From VRUE01 sp044867925 (GTDB lineage Bacteria; Actinomycetota; Thermoleophilia; Solirubrobacterales; 70-9), in the NCBI GenBank assembly GCA_044867925.1, contig JBIOVV010000088.1, forward strand, positions 1-28,139: 28,139 nucleotides of DNA, given 5' to 3'. Positions 1 to 7,584 of this stretch are shown piece after piece (the stretch's first letter is position 1; each line of letters starts with the position of its first letter). A program made the position numbers and the translations under genes. The notes beneath the pieces are model-generated. The model ran no database searches. It worked only from the letters and a program-made list of their open reading frames with translations, and was not told the origin of the DNA.

Positions 1-77
1 CGAACCGCGTCGAGCTTGCCCTTCTCCTTGGCCACATCGAAAAGGGCCTCGGCGTATACGCGAGCTGCTTCCTGCAT
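1..77 (-). CDS. atpH: ATP synthase F1 delta subunit, N-terminal fragment
   Basis: Only the first 25 codons are inside the window; the rest runs off the left edge. The ATG is at 77-75, two bases after the atpF stop. The visible peptide begins MQEAARVYAEALFDVAKEKG, matching the usual delta/OSCP opening (A-x-x-YA-x-ALF-x-x-A). The delta subunit joins the peripheral stalk (b subunits) to the F1 head. Position directly after atpF is the normal order atpB-atpE-atpF-atpH. The call rests on this short match plus operon position. Confidence 0.85.
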   Translation of the reverse strand, partial: MQEAARVYAEALFDVAKEKGKLDAV

Positions 78-79
78 GA

Positions 80-667
80 CTAGTTGTCCGACCCCGAGAG
101 CGCGGTGAAGTCGACCTCGCTGAGCGCCTCCTCGACGAGACGGCGCTGGTCCTCCTCGCTGAGCGACTTGCGGGTGACCTTCTCGGTCGCCAGCACGGTG
201 AGGTCGGCGACCTCCTTGCGGATCTGGTCGAGCGAGCGCCGGGTCGCCGCGTCGATCTCGCGCTGCGCGGCCGCGACGAGCTCCTCGCCCCTCTCCCTGC
301 CGGCCGTCTTCGCCTCGGTCTCTGCCGTTTCCGCCGCTTTGCGGGCACGGGCCATGATGTCGTCCGCCTGCTCGCGAGCCTCCTCGAGGCGCCCGCGGTA
401 CTCGGCGAGCAGCTCGTCGGACTCCTTGCGCTGGCGTTCCGCCGCCTCGATCGACTCGCTGATCGTCCTGGCGCGCTTGTCGAGCGCCTCCTGGATCTTC
501 GGGAAGGCGACCTTGCTCAGCACCCACATCGTGAAGAGGAAGAGCACCAGCGTCCAGATCATCAGGCCGAGGCCCGGCGAGACCAGGAAGCTGCCGCCCT
601 CTTCGGAGCCGTGGGCGGCCTCCGCCGCGAGCGGAATCAGACCCGCTATGTCACCGAATAGCTCCAC
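80..667 (-). CDS. atpF: ATP synthase F0 subunit b
   Basis: 195 residues, GTG start at 667-665. The b subunit forms the peripheral stator stalk that keeps F1 from turning with the rotor. A single membrane segment lies at about residues 31-54, followed by a long charged helix (about 58-165) rich in Glu, Arg, Lys and Ala, typical of the dimeric b coiled coil. The region ahead of the membrane helix (about 30 residues) is longer than in E. coli b, as in many actinobacteria. It sits 9 bases after atpE and 2 bases before atpH, so it is co-transcribed. No strong ribosome binding site is seen before the GTG (only AGG about 8 bases away), so coupling to atpE translation is likely. Confidence 0.95.
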   Translation of the reverse strand: MELFGDIAGLIPLAAEAAHGSEEGGSFLVSPGLGLMIWTLVLFLFTMWVLSKVAFPKIQEALDKRARTISESIEAAERQRKESDELLAEYRGRLEEAREQADDIMARARKAAETAETEAKTAGRERGEELVAAAQREIDAATRRSLDQIRKEVADLTVLATEKVTRKSLSEEDQRRLVEEALSEVDFTALSGSDN

Positions 668-676
668 GCGATCGAC

Positions 677-943
677 CTAGAGGAAGAAGGCGATCAGGCC
701 GAAGATGAAGGTGTAGAAGGCCACGGCCTCGGTAAGCGCGAAGCCGAGCCAGCGGATGCTCTGCAGCTCGTCTTTCATCTCGGGCTGGCGGGCGACCGAC
801 TCGATCTCCTTGCCGAAGATGATGCCGATGCCGATGCCGGCGCCGATCGAGCCGAGGCCGGCACCGACGCCGAGGGCGATCGCCTTACCGGCCGATTCGA
901 TCCCTTCGTCGGAAATCGCGGCGGCAACTGGGGACAGATCCAT
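677..943 (-). CDS. atpE: ATP synthase F0 subunit c (rotor ring)
   Basis: 88 residues, two membrane helices joined by the polar loop R52-Q53-P54. The ion-carrying carboxylate is E72 in the motif FALTEAVAFY. Helix 1 is the Gly-rich GAGLGSIGAGIGIG packing helix. The residue after E72 is Ala rather than Ser/Thr, and no Gln is seen in helix 1 where sodium-driven rings carry one; I therefore infer proton coupling. ATG start at 943-941 with AAGGAG about ten bases upstream, the clearest ribosome binding site in this operon, as expected for the subunit needed in many copies. Confidence 0.97.
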   Translation of the reverse strand: MDLSPVAAAISDEGIESAGKAIALGVGAGLGSIGAGIGIGIIFGKEIESVARQPEMKDELQSIRWLGFALTEAVAFYTFIFGLIAFFL

Positions 944-961
944 TGAGGTAGCGCTCCTTTT

Positions 962-1870
962 CTAATGGCTGGCGGAGGTGGCTCCGCCGAGGTAGATAGC
1001 GGTGAGAGTCGAGAAGATGAAGGCCTGCAGGGTGGCGATAAGGCCGACCTCGAGGATGAAGAAGAAGAAGGCCAGGGGGAAGGTCAGCGCGCCGAGCGCG
1101 GCGATGCCGAGCAGCACGGCGAGCCCGCCGCCCATGAAGAGCAGCAGCAGGTGGCCGGCGAGGATGTTGGCGAAGAGTCGTACGGAAAGCGAGATCAGGC
1201 GGGCGAAGTGCGAGATCGCCTCGATCACGAAGATGAAGCCCTTGGCCAGCGGGTTCATGTCCTCGAGGCCGGGCGGCAGCCAGCTGGCCAGGTACTTGAA
1301 GAGGCCCTTGTCGCGCACGCCTTCGACGTGGTAGGCGATCCAGACGACGAGGGTCAGGACCAGCGGGATCGAGAGGTTGGCGGTGGCGGCGTAGATCGCG
1401 AAGGAGGGGATCTCGAGGCCGAAGACGTCGACCGCGTGCTCGGTGTTGGTCGGCAGCGGCAGGAAGCCGATCATGTTCGAGAACCAGATCCAGAAGAAGA
1501 GCGCGGCGAGGAAGGGGAACCAGCGTGTTGCCGTCTTGGTGTCGAGGTTGCCACCGGTGATGTTGTTCTTGGTCAGGTCGTAGGCGACCTCGATCGCGGT
1601 CTGCACCCGGTTCGGTTTCTGCGCCATGCGGCGGCTGATCCAGACCATGGTGAAGATCGTCAGGGCGCTGGCCAGCACCAGGTAGAGCACCGCCTTGTTG
1701 ATGCTGAGATCGATGCCGCCCAGTTCGAGCGTGATCCACGGTTCCAGCTTGAACTCGTTCTGAGGTTGGAAGGCTTCGTTCTTACCGCTGCTGCCGAAGA
1801 TCAGCAGCATCAGGATCGCGATCGCGAAGTAGACGCCCAACCCGGTGAAGACCTTGGCCTTGGTGCTCAT
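962..1870 (-). CDS. atpB: ATP synthase F0 subunit a
   Basis: 302 residues, several membrane helices. This subunit provides the two half-channels that carry protons to and from the c ring. The essential arginine is R231 in SVRLFANILAGH, the family signature. The N-terminal region has one hydrophobic segment (about 8-25) and a loop ending in WITLELGGIDLSINKA, typical of actinobacterial a subunits. The ATG (1870-1868) overlaps the stop of the preceding atpI-like gene as ATGA, so translation is coupled. atpE follows after 18 bases. Confidence 0.97.
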   Translation of the reverse strand: MSTKAKVFTGLGVYFAIAILMLLIFGSSGKNEAFQPQNEFKLEPWITLELGGIDLSINKAVLYLVLASALTIFTMVWISRRMAQKPNRVQTAIEVAYDLTKNNITGGNLDTKTATRWFPFLAALFFWIWFSNMIGFLPLPTNTEHAVDVFGLEIPSFAIYAATANLSIPLVLTLVVWIAYHVEGVRDKGLFKYLASWLPPGLEDMNPLAKGFIFVIEAISHFARLISLSVRLFANILAGHLLLLFMGGGLAVLLGIAALGALTFPLAFFFFILEVGLIATLQAFIFSTLTAIYLGGATSASH

Positions 1871-2244
1871 GCCTTGCCCACTTCCGGCCCTTCGTCGAAG
1901 AGATGGGCAATGCCTTGAGCGGCGAAGGAGACGGTGAAGAGGACCAGGACCAGGATCGCGGAGGTGAGGCCGGCCTCGCGTTCGACGATCCCCGCAGCCA
2001 GCACCGCGGCAGCCATCAAACCGACGCGGCCGAGCGTGGAGACGCCGACCGTGGCCATCGCCCGCTGCCGGTTACCGGCCGCCAGTTCCCGATTCGCAAG
2101 CCGCTCGGCGAGCACCTGGATTCCGCGCTGAAGGAGCCAAACCCCCGCCCCGGCGGCGAATCCGAGCATGGGCAGGCCGCCGAGCAAAAAAACGGCGAGA
2201 GCGGCGGCAAGGACCAAAAGGTCGACGTACTTGGGAGGAGACAT
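1867..2244 (-). CDS. AtpI-like small membrane protein ahead of atpB
   Basis: 125 residues with four predicted hydrophobic segments (about 6-24, 27-41, 66-85, 93-112) separated by a basic loop (about 42-62). Its place directly before atpB, with an ATGA overlap, is that of atpI/Rv1303-type genes, which aid assembly of the c ring or cation supply to the ATP synthase. Sequence conservation in this family is poor, so the assignment rests on size, topology and position. ATG start at 2244-2242; no good ribosome binding site. First gene after the 106-base spacer that follows wecA. Confidence 0.65.
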   Translation of the reverse strand: MSPPKYVDLLVLAAALAVFLLGGLPMLGFAAGAGVWLLQRGIQVLAERLANRELAAGNRQRAMATVGVSTLGRVGLMAAAVLAAGIVEREAGLTSAILVLVLFTVSFAAQGIAHLFDEGPEVGKA

Positions 2245-2283
2245 AAAATTCGCCCGTCTCTGGAAAGGGCGGGCGGACCAGCG

Positions 2284-2289
2284 ACTATA
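2284..2289 (-). promoter_or_regulatory. Candidate -10 element for the atp operon
   Basis: Read on the minus strand, TATAGT (one mismatch to TATAAT) lies in the spacer between the wecA-like gene and the atpI-like gene, about 39 bases before the ATG. No convincing -35 hexamer is found 16-18 bases upstream. It would allow ATP synthase transcription independent of wecA. Confidence 0.35.
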
Positions 2290-2350
2290 TCCGAAAAGGC
2301 CGACGATCCGCTTTCTAGAGCCAGTTCGTGAGCCTTGTTACAACCTGTTA

Positions 2351-3484
2351 CTAAGTCTTTCCCCGCGCTGACTCGGCCTGCTCCAGCGTTATCGCTTCGA
2401 TCTCGCCGGTTTCGGGATTGAGCCGCCCGCGCCGCAGCTTGAGGATCTCGAGCACGTAGACGAGATAGACGCTGGTGGCGAGGGCGAGCAAGCCGAAGGC
2501 GACGATCACGGTGGTCCAGAGCACGTCGAAATGGCCGTGGTCATCGCTGTAGGGGACGAAGCGCAGGGCCAGCGCAAGCGCCGCCAGGGCAAGGGTCCAG
2601 CCGTAGAGATAGGCCAGGGTGCGCCGCTGCGAGAAGCCGATGTTGGCCATGCGGTGGTGGAAGTGCCAGGTGTCGGCCTGGTAGATCGGCTGGCGGTACT
2701 TGAGCCGCTTGGCGACGACGAAGCCGGTGTCGAGGATCGGCACGGCAAGCACGACGAGGGGGAAGACGAGGGCGACGACGGCGTTGGTCTTCAGCGCTCC
2801 CTGCACCGAGGCGACGGCGAGCAGGTAGCCGAGCAGGTTGGAGCCGGTGTCGCCCATGAAGCTGGAGGCGGGCGGGAAGCCATGCCGAAGGAAGCCGAGC
2901 GCGCCGCCCGCGGTGAGCGCCGCCAGCACGCCCGCCGCATTGCGGTCCAGCGAGAGCGCGATCACCGCCAAGGCGATCGCCGAGATCGTGCAGACACCGG
3001 CGGCGAGGCCGTCGACGCCGTCGATGAAGTTGATCACGTTGACCACGGCGACGATGCCGAGCACGGTCAGGGGATATGCAAGCCAGCCGAGCTCGAAGCC
3101 GCCGACGAAAGGCAGGGTCAGGGTTTCGACCCGGACCCCGGCGAGGACCGGGATCAGCGCCGCACCGACCTGGCCGAGCAGCTTCGGCAGGGCCGGCGCT
3201 TCCCAGACGTCGTCGACGACGCCGACCGCGGCGATCGCGGCGGCACCGAGCAGGATCGCATGGCTTTCGCCGTCAGCCGGTAGCCAGATCCACCCCGCCA
3301 CCTCGATCCCGGCGAAGATCGCCAGGCCGGAGAGCCGCGGCATCGGCCGGTCGTGCAGACCGCGTTCCTTCGGCTCGTCGATCGCGCCGATGCGGTAGGC
3401 CAGGCGCTCGGCGTAGGGAACCAGCAGCCAGGCGATCGCGGCCGCTACGAGAAAGGCGAGAACGGCGTCAGTTGTCGCTGCCAT
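2351..3484 (-). CDS. wecA: Polyprenyl-phosphate sugar-1-phosphate transferase (WecA/Rfe/TagO type)
   Basis: 377 residues, about ten membrane helices, MraY/WecA superfamily. These enzymes move a HexNAc-1-phosphate from a UDP-sugar onto decaprenyl or undecaprenyl phosphate at the inner face of the membrane, the first step of cell-wall linker, arabinogalactan or O-antigen synthesis. Visible motifs: HDRPMPRLSG (44-53), Asp pair D91-D92, NFIDGVDG (152-159), GDTGS (211-215) and HFHHR (274-278), the last typical of the WecA/TagO branch rather than MraY. ATG start at 3484-3482. The neighbour order wecA-atpI-atpB matches Mycobacterium Rv1302-Rv1304. Sugar substrate cannot be told from sequence alone; GlcNAc is the usual one. 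Confidence 0.88.
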   Translation of the reverse strand: MAATTDAVLAFLVAAAIAWLLVPYAERLAYRIGAIDEPKERGLHDRPMPRLSGLAIFAGIEVAGWIWLPADGESHAILLGAAAIAAVGVVDDVWEAPALPKLLGQVGAALIPVLAGVRVETLTLPFVGGFELGWLAYPLTVLGIVAVVNVINFIDGVDGLAAGVCTISAIALAVIALSLDRNAAGVLAALTAGGALGFLRHGFPPASSFMGDTGSNLLGYLLAVASVQGALKTNAVVALVFPLVVLAVPILDTGFVVAKRLKYRQPIYQADTWHFHHRMANIGFSQRRTLAYLYGWTLALAALALALRFVPYSDDHGHFDVLWTTVIVAFGLLALATSVYLVYVLEILKLRRGRLNPETGEIEAITLEQAESARGKT

Positions 3485-3565
3485 ATCGCGGTGCCCCCGG
3501 CCAGGCGGGCGCCGTCCAGGCTACTCAACAGATCAGAAGTGCAACGCGCTGTGGATCCTCGCGAG

Positions 3566-3581
3566 CCGTAACGCGTTACGG
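3566..3581. promoter_or_regulatory. Perfect 16-base palindrome between DUF354 gene and wecA
   Basis: CCGTAACGCGTTACGG equals its own reverse complement. It lies 4 bases beyond the stop of the DUF354 gene and about 82 bases upstream of wecA. Directly next to it are two shorter perfect palindromes, CTCGCGAG (3558-3565) and GGATCC (3553-3558). The core GTAACGCGTTAC, with a central CG, resembles LacI/GalR-type operators. It could also fold as a short hairpin after the DUF354 gene, but no T tract follows. Confidence 0.4.
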
Positions 3582-3585
3582 TCGC

Positions 3586-4593
3586 CTATCCGGCGGAGTC
3601 GAGCACGCCCTCGACCAGAAGCCCGGGGTCGCGTGGGTTGAGGACGCCGACCGGCGTCTGACGCTTGCGCAGCGGGAGCTCCGCCACGTCGTTGAGGACC
3701 CGCAAGCGTCCTTCGGAGATAAGCGCCTCGTCCACCCCGCCCATGCGACCGGCGAAGGTGGTGAAGACCGGCGTTCCCAGCGCCACCGCCTCGCGATTCA
3801 TCGTCCCCCCCGCGCTGACGACCAGGTCGGCGTAGGCGATCAGGCTCTGGGCGTCGATCGCCCGTTCGGGCACGATCAGGTTGGTCGCCGCCATCGCCCG
3901 CACCGCCTCGGCCTGACTCTCGGTCCGCGGGATGACCACGGCCTGCACCGAGTCAGCCGCGGCGAGGTGTCGAATCGCCTCGCCGTAGACGTCGTTGCGG
4001 GCGTGGTACTCGGAGGTCTCCGGCGGCGGTCGCACGACGACCAGCACCTTCTCGAGGTCGAGCCCGAGCTCGTCGAGCACCCCGCTGTCCGGGCCGAAGT
4101 CGGCCAGGTAGTACTCCTCCTTGAGGCCGGGATAGCGGACCAGCTTGCGCTCCTTGGCGCCGATCTTCCGCAGCCGCTCGACCGGGATCGAGTCCGGCAT
4201 CAGCACCCGGCGCGCCGCCCGGAAGGCGATCTGGCGCTGCCAGCCGGCGAACTCGTAGTCCTGCATCTGCACCGAGGGGACCAGGTACAGCGAGGAGACG
4301 ATGGCGAGATCGACAGAGCCATGGGCAAGGGCAAGGTCGGGGCGGCGGTCCCAGACCAGCCGCGCCAACCGCGCCGAGCGCCCGGCAAGCGCTCTTCCCT
4401 TGCCGAATGCCGATGCACCGCCATGGCTGCCGACCGCGGTGTACGGAATGCCGAGCCGCTCGAGGATCCCCAGCGTCTGCCCGTACTCGCGGGCGGTGAC
4501 GAAGACCTCGTCGCCCCGCGCTTCGAACCGCTCGACCAGCGGGCGCAGGACAAGCGGGTGCGCGGCAGCCGTGCAATCGACCCAGACCAGCAT
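3586..4593 (-). CDS. DUF354 family protein (GT-B fold glycosyltransferase-like)
   Basis: 335 residues. The N-terminus VWVDCTAAAHPLVLRPLVE (3-21) and the following VFVTAREYGQT segment are characteristic of DUF354 (PF04007), a family related to UDP-GlcNAc 2-epimerase/MurG-like GT-B proteins. A second nucleotide-sugar-like half follows: LVVVRPPPE (about 184-192), VVIPRTE, then VVSAGGTMNREAVALGTPVF, which resembles the donor-binding loop of MurG-type enzymes. No membrane segment. ATG start at 4593-4591, 16 bases after glyA. The function of the family is not established; sitting between glyA and wecA it most likely acts on a lipid-linked or surface sugar. Confidence 0.75.
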   Translation of the reverse strand: MLVWVDCTAAAHPLVLRPLVERFEARGDEVFVTAREYGQTLGILERLGIPYTAVGSHGGASAFGKGRALAGRSARLARLVWDRRPDLALAHGSVDLAIVSSLYLVPSVQMQDYEFAGWQRQIAFRAARRVLMPDSIPVERLRKIGAKERKLVRYPGLKEEYYLADFGPDSGVLDELGLDLEKVLVVVRPPPETSEYHARNDVYGEAIRHLAAADSVQAVVIPRTESQAEAVRAMAATNLIVPERAIDAQSLIAYADLVVSAGGTMNREAVALGTPVFTTFAGRMGGVDEALISEGRLRVLNDVAELPLRKRQTPVGVLNPRDPGLLVEGVLDSAG

Positions 4594-4609
4594 GCGGCGA
4601 CCCTATTGC

Positions 4610-5890
4610 TCAGACCGAGGCCGGCGAGAGCTGCGGGTACAGCGGGTAGCGCTCCATCAGGGCGCGGGTGCGCTCGCCAAGAGCGTCCTTCTGGGCCTCG
4701 AAGTCGTCGGAGAGCGCGGTGGCGATGACGCTGGCGATCTCGGTCATGTCATCCTCGACCAGGCCGCGGGTGGTCAGCGCCGGGGTGCCGATGCGCAGCC
4801 CCGAGGGGTTCATCGGCGGCCGCAGGTCGAAGGGGATCGCGTTGCGGTTGACGGTGATGCCGACCTCATCGAGCCGGTCCTCGGCGGTCTGACCGTCGAG
4901 GCCGCTGGGCGTGAGGTCGACGAGGACGAGATGGACGTCGGTGCCGCCGGTGAGGACGGGCACGCCGTTTGCTTCCAGCCCCGCCGCGAACGCCTGGGCG
5001 TTGGCGATCGTCTGGCGCTGGCGGGCGCGGAACGGCTCGCTCGCGGCGATTCGCAGCGCGACCGCCTTGGCGGCGATCGTGTGCATCAGCGGCCCTCCCT
5101 GCTGGCCGGGGAAGACCGCTTTGTCGATCGCCTTCGCGTGCTCCTCTTTGCAGAGGACCAGGCCGCTGCGCGGGCCGCAGAGGGTCTTGTGGATCGTCGT
5201 CGTGACGACGTCGGCGTGGGGCACCGGGTTGGGATGTTCGCCGGCGGCGACGAGGCCGGCGAAGTGCGCCATGTCGACCATCAGCTTGGCCCCGACCGAG
5301 TCGGCGACCCGGCGGAAGGCGGCGAAGTCGAGCTGGCGCGGGTAGGCCGACCAGCCGGCGACGATCAGCTTCGGCTTGTGCTCCTCGGCAAGCGCGGCGA
5401 CCTCGTCCATGTCGACCAGCAGATCGTCTTTGCGGACGTGGTACGGGATCGGGTTGTAGAGCGTGCCGGAGACGTTGATCTTCATCCCGTGACTGAGGTG
5501 GCCACCATGGTCGAGAGCGAGGCCGAGGAAGGTGTCCCCTGGTTCGAGCAGCGCCATGTAGACGGCGTTGTTGGCCTGCGCTCCAGAGTGGGGCTGGACG
5601 TTGGCGTGGTCGGCGTCGAAGAGCGCCCTGGCGCGGTCGATCGCCAGCTGCTCGGCGACGTCTACCTCCTCGCAGCCGCCGTAGTAGCGGCGCCCGGGAT
5701 AGCCCTCGGCGTACTTGTTGGTCAGCACCGAGCCGACCGCGTCGAGCACCGCCTGCGGCACGAAGTTCTCCGAGGCGATCATCTCCAGCGTCCCCTGCTG
5801 GCGCCGCAGCTCCCCCTCCAGCACCGCGGCGATCTCGGGATCGACCTCGGCCAGCGGGGCGGTTTGGAAGCTCTCGGGCATGTCCGTCAT
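4610..5890 (-). CDS. glyA: Serine hydroxymethyltransferase
   Basis: 426 residues, full length for the family. Converts serine and tetrahydrofolate to glycine and methylene-tetrahydrofolate; cytosolic PLP enzyme at the centre of one-carbon supply. Motifs: ASENF (39-43), GYPGRRYYGG (63-72), HSGAQAN (101-107), VDMAHFAGLVAAG (205-217) and the PLP lysine K235 in TTIHKTLCGPRSG. ATG at 5890-5888; a second in-frame ATG three codons later is also possible, and neither has a clear ribosome binding site. It is the first gene of the minus-strand run glyA-DUF354-wecA-atp; glyA upstream of wecA is, from memory, also seen in Streptomyces. Confidence 0.97.
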   Translation of the reverse strand: MTDMPESFQTAPLAEVDPEIAAVLEGELRRQQGTLEMIASENFVPQAVLDAVGSVLTNKYAEGYPGRRYYGGCEEVDVAEQLAIDRARALFDADHANVQPHSGAQANNAVYMALLEPGDTFLGLALDHGGHLSHGMKINVSGTLYNPIPYHVRKDDLLVDMDEVAALAEEHKPKLIVAGWSAYPRQLDFAAFRRVADSVGAKLMVDMAHFAGLVAAGEHPNPVPHADVVTTTIHKTLCGPRSGLVLCKEEHAKAIDKAVFPGQQGGPLMHTIAAKAVALRIAASEPFRARQRQTIANAQAFAAGLEANGVPVLTGGTDVHLVLVDLTPSGLDGQTAEDRLDEVGITVNRNAIPFDLRPPMNPSGLRIGTPALTTRGLVEDDMTEIASVIATALSDDFEAQKDALGERTRALMERYPLYPQLSPASV

Positions 5891-5932
5891 CGGATCAGCG
5901 ACGATAGCAACGCGCCGGGATAGCGGAGCGGG

Positions 5933-5938
5933 TATAGA
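5933..5938 (+). promoter_or_regulatory. -10 element of lysyl-oxidase-like gene, probably leaderless
   Basis: TATAGA ends 9 bases before the GTG at 5948. A start site 7-9 bases after this hexamer would fall on or just before the GTG, giving a leaderless mRNA. There is no Shine-Dalgarno sequence before the GTG, which agrees. The whole divergent spacer to glyA is only 57 bases. Confidence 0.4.
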
Positions 5939-5947
5939 TGTGCCGAC

Positions 5948-6727
5948 GTGAAGCTGAAGTCGACGCGCCTTGCCCTCCTCGCCTGCCTACTGCCCGCCCT
6001 CGTGGCCGCCTCGCCGGCGCATGCCGTCGCGCCGGTCGGCGAGAACCCCTGCCTGGGCCCGGACGCCGGGGTCCTGCTCTGCCCCAACCTGCGGATCGGG
6101 CCGCCGATGGACCTATACACAGAGCGGATCGGCGGGCGCCTGCGTCTGCGGGCGACGAGCGACGTGCGCAGCCGCGGCCGCGGCCCGATGGAGCTGCGCG
6201 GCAGCCGCGACGGCTGGCGCACGATGCGCACGCGGCAGCGGATCTACCGCGCCGGGGGCGGCCACATCGACGTGCCGAGCCAGGCGACGCTGCGCTTCAC
6301 CAACGTCGGCGCCTACTTCGGCGGCGCCTACTGGAAGGTCCACCAGCTCGCCCGCTTCGAGCTCTGGTCGGTCGACGCCCAGCATCGCCCGCTGCATCGG
6401 GTGCGGGTCGGTCCGAAGCTCAACTACTGCCTGCGCGATCTCGAGCTGACCCGGCCCGGCCGGCGCGCGCCCGACAACCGCCACTACCCGGGCTGCGACC
6501 AAAATCCCTACAACGATCGCGTCACCCTGGGCACCTCGGTCGGCTGGTCGGACATCTACCCCGCCGGCTACGACAAGCAGTGGATCGACGTCGCCGGCCT
6601 GCGCGGCTGCTTCGCCTTCGCGATGACGGTCGACCCCGAAGGCCTGCTTTTCGAGTCCGACGAGGAGGACAACAGCTCGCGCCGCCTGGTCCGCCTGCCT
6701 TTCCGCGGCGACAGCGGCTGCAGCTAA
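5948..6727 (+). CDS. Secreted lysyl-oxidase-like protein with degenerate copper site
   Basis: 259 residues, GTG start. A signal peptide covers about residues 1-26 (KLK basic start, hydrophobic ALLACLLPALVAA, AHA cleavage site). The rest follows the lysyl oxidase family (PF01186) outline: SDVRSRGRGPMEL (71-83), W129-x2-H132 with RFELW (136-140), NYCLRDLEL (159-167), YPGC (180-183), the VGWSDIYPAGYDKQWIDV block (198-215) and MTVDPEGLLFES (226-237). Six cysteines (35, 45, 161, 183, 221, 258) could form disulfides outside the cell. In true lysyl oxidases the copper loop is W-x-W-H-x-C-H-x-H-Y-H; here only H132 remains, so oxidase activity is doubtful. Its TAA shares bases with the stop of the convergent permease gene. 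Confidence 0.75.
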   Translation: MKLKSTRLALLACLLPALVAASPAHAVAPVGENPCLGPDAGVLLCPNLRIGPPMDLYTERIGGRLRLRATSDVRSRGRGPMELRGSRDGWRTMRTRQRIYRAGGGHIDVPSQATLRFTNVGAYFGGAYWKVHQLARFELWSVDAQHRPLHRVRVGPKLNYCLRDLELTRPGRRAPDNRHYPGCDQNPYNDRVTLGTSVGWSDIYPAGYDKQWIDVAGLRGCFAFAMTVDPEGLLFESDEEDNSSRRLVRLPFRGDSGCS

Positions 6728-7524
6728 CCGCCGATCGGCGCGCGCGGGTTCGAGCCCCAGAAGACGACCGTGCCCAGCATGCCGATGATGTGGACGAGGA
6801 TGATGTTGACCACCATCGACTGCGCCGTCGCGGTGCCCACTCCGACCGGCCCGCCGGAGGCCGTATACCCGTAGTAGCAGCCGACGAGGATGATCGCCGT
6901 AGCCATGGTCATCCCCTTGATCAGGCTGAAGATCAAGTCGGGCGGGCTCTGGAACATCCAGAAGATCAGCAGGTAGCCGCCCGAGGAGACGTCGCCGACC
7001 TGCTGGACCACGGCGATGTAACTGGCAAAGTAGGCGACGCCGATTCCGACCAGGTAGAGGAACGGGATCGCGATCCAGGCGCCGAGCAGGCGGGTCGCGG
7101 CGAGGAACGTCACCGGCGGGATCCCCATCACCTCGAGCGCGTCGATCTCGTCGGAGATCCGCATCGCGCCGAGCTCGGCGACGATGCCGGTGCCGACCTT
7201 GGCCGAGAGGATGTAGCCGAAGGCGTATGGCAGTCCCTCGCGCAGGTCGCAGTAGGCCGAGAAGAGACCGGCGAGAGACGGCGCCCCGATCGAGCGGTTG
7301 AAGTATGCGCCTTGCAGCCCGCACTGGAGGCCGAGGATGAAGACGAAGGCCCAGATGATCACCGCCGAGCCGAGGATCAGGATCCCTCCCTGGCGCAGGC
7401 TCTCGCCGAAGAAGCGCAGGACGCGACCGCTGAGGACGAGCCCGGCGACGCGCGAGCCGAAGCGGGCGATCTCGCCGAAGGAGTCGAGCCAGCCGCGCGG
7501 GACCTCGAGCCAGCCGATCAACAC
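6724..7524 (-). CDS. MlaE/YrbE family ABC lipid permease, second of a pair
   Basis: 266 residues with about five to six membrane helices. MlaE/YrbE proteins are the membrane part of Mla/Mce lipid transporters. The family hallmark is the cytoplasmic coupling segment GTGIVAELGAMRISDEIDALEVMG (in two parts: GTGIVAELGAMRI and SDEIDALEVMGIPP, about 110-136). This copy corresponds to YrbE-B in mce operons. A strong GGAGG lies at 7533-7529; it is 4 bases from the GTG at 7524 and 7 bases from the next codon, TTG at 7521, so the true start may be the TTG. No mce (MlaD) or ATPase gene is adjacent: downstream comes the convergent lysyl-oxidase-like gene, with stop codons overlapping at 6724-6727. Confidence 0.88.
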   Translation of the reverse strand: MLIGWLEVPRGWLDSFGEIARFGSRVAGLVLSGRVLRFFGESLRQGGILILGSAVIIWAFVFILGLQCGLQGAYFNRSIGAPSLAGLFSAYCDLREGLPYAFGYILSAKVGTGIVAELGAMRISDEIDALEVMGIPPVTFLAATRLLGAWIAIPFLYLVGIGVAYFASYIAVVQQVGDVSSGGYLLIFWMFQSPPDLIFSLIKGMTMATAIILVGCYYGYTASGGPVGVGTATAQSMVVNIILVHIIGMLGTVVFWGSNPRAPIGG

Positions 7525-7584
7525 ATCACCTCCGCTCCGCTCCCGGCGCGAAGGACAAGGGGTGCACGCTTGGTCGCTCCGCGA

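Noticed and set aside
965..1918. Plus-strand open frame over atpB
   Set aside because: Antisense to atpB, highly acidic low-complexity product, no ribosome binding site or family match.
2251..2275. Weak hairpin CGCCC-GGGCG before the atpI-like gene
   Set aside because: Only five base pairs and no T tract; not distinguishable from chance in high-GC DNA.
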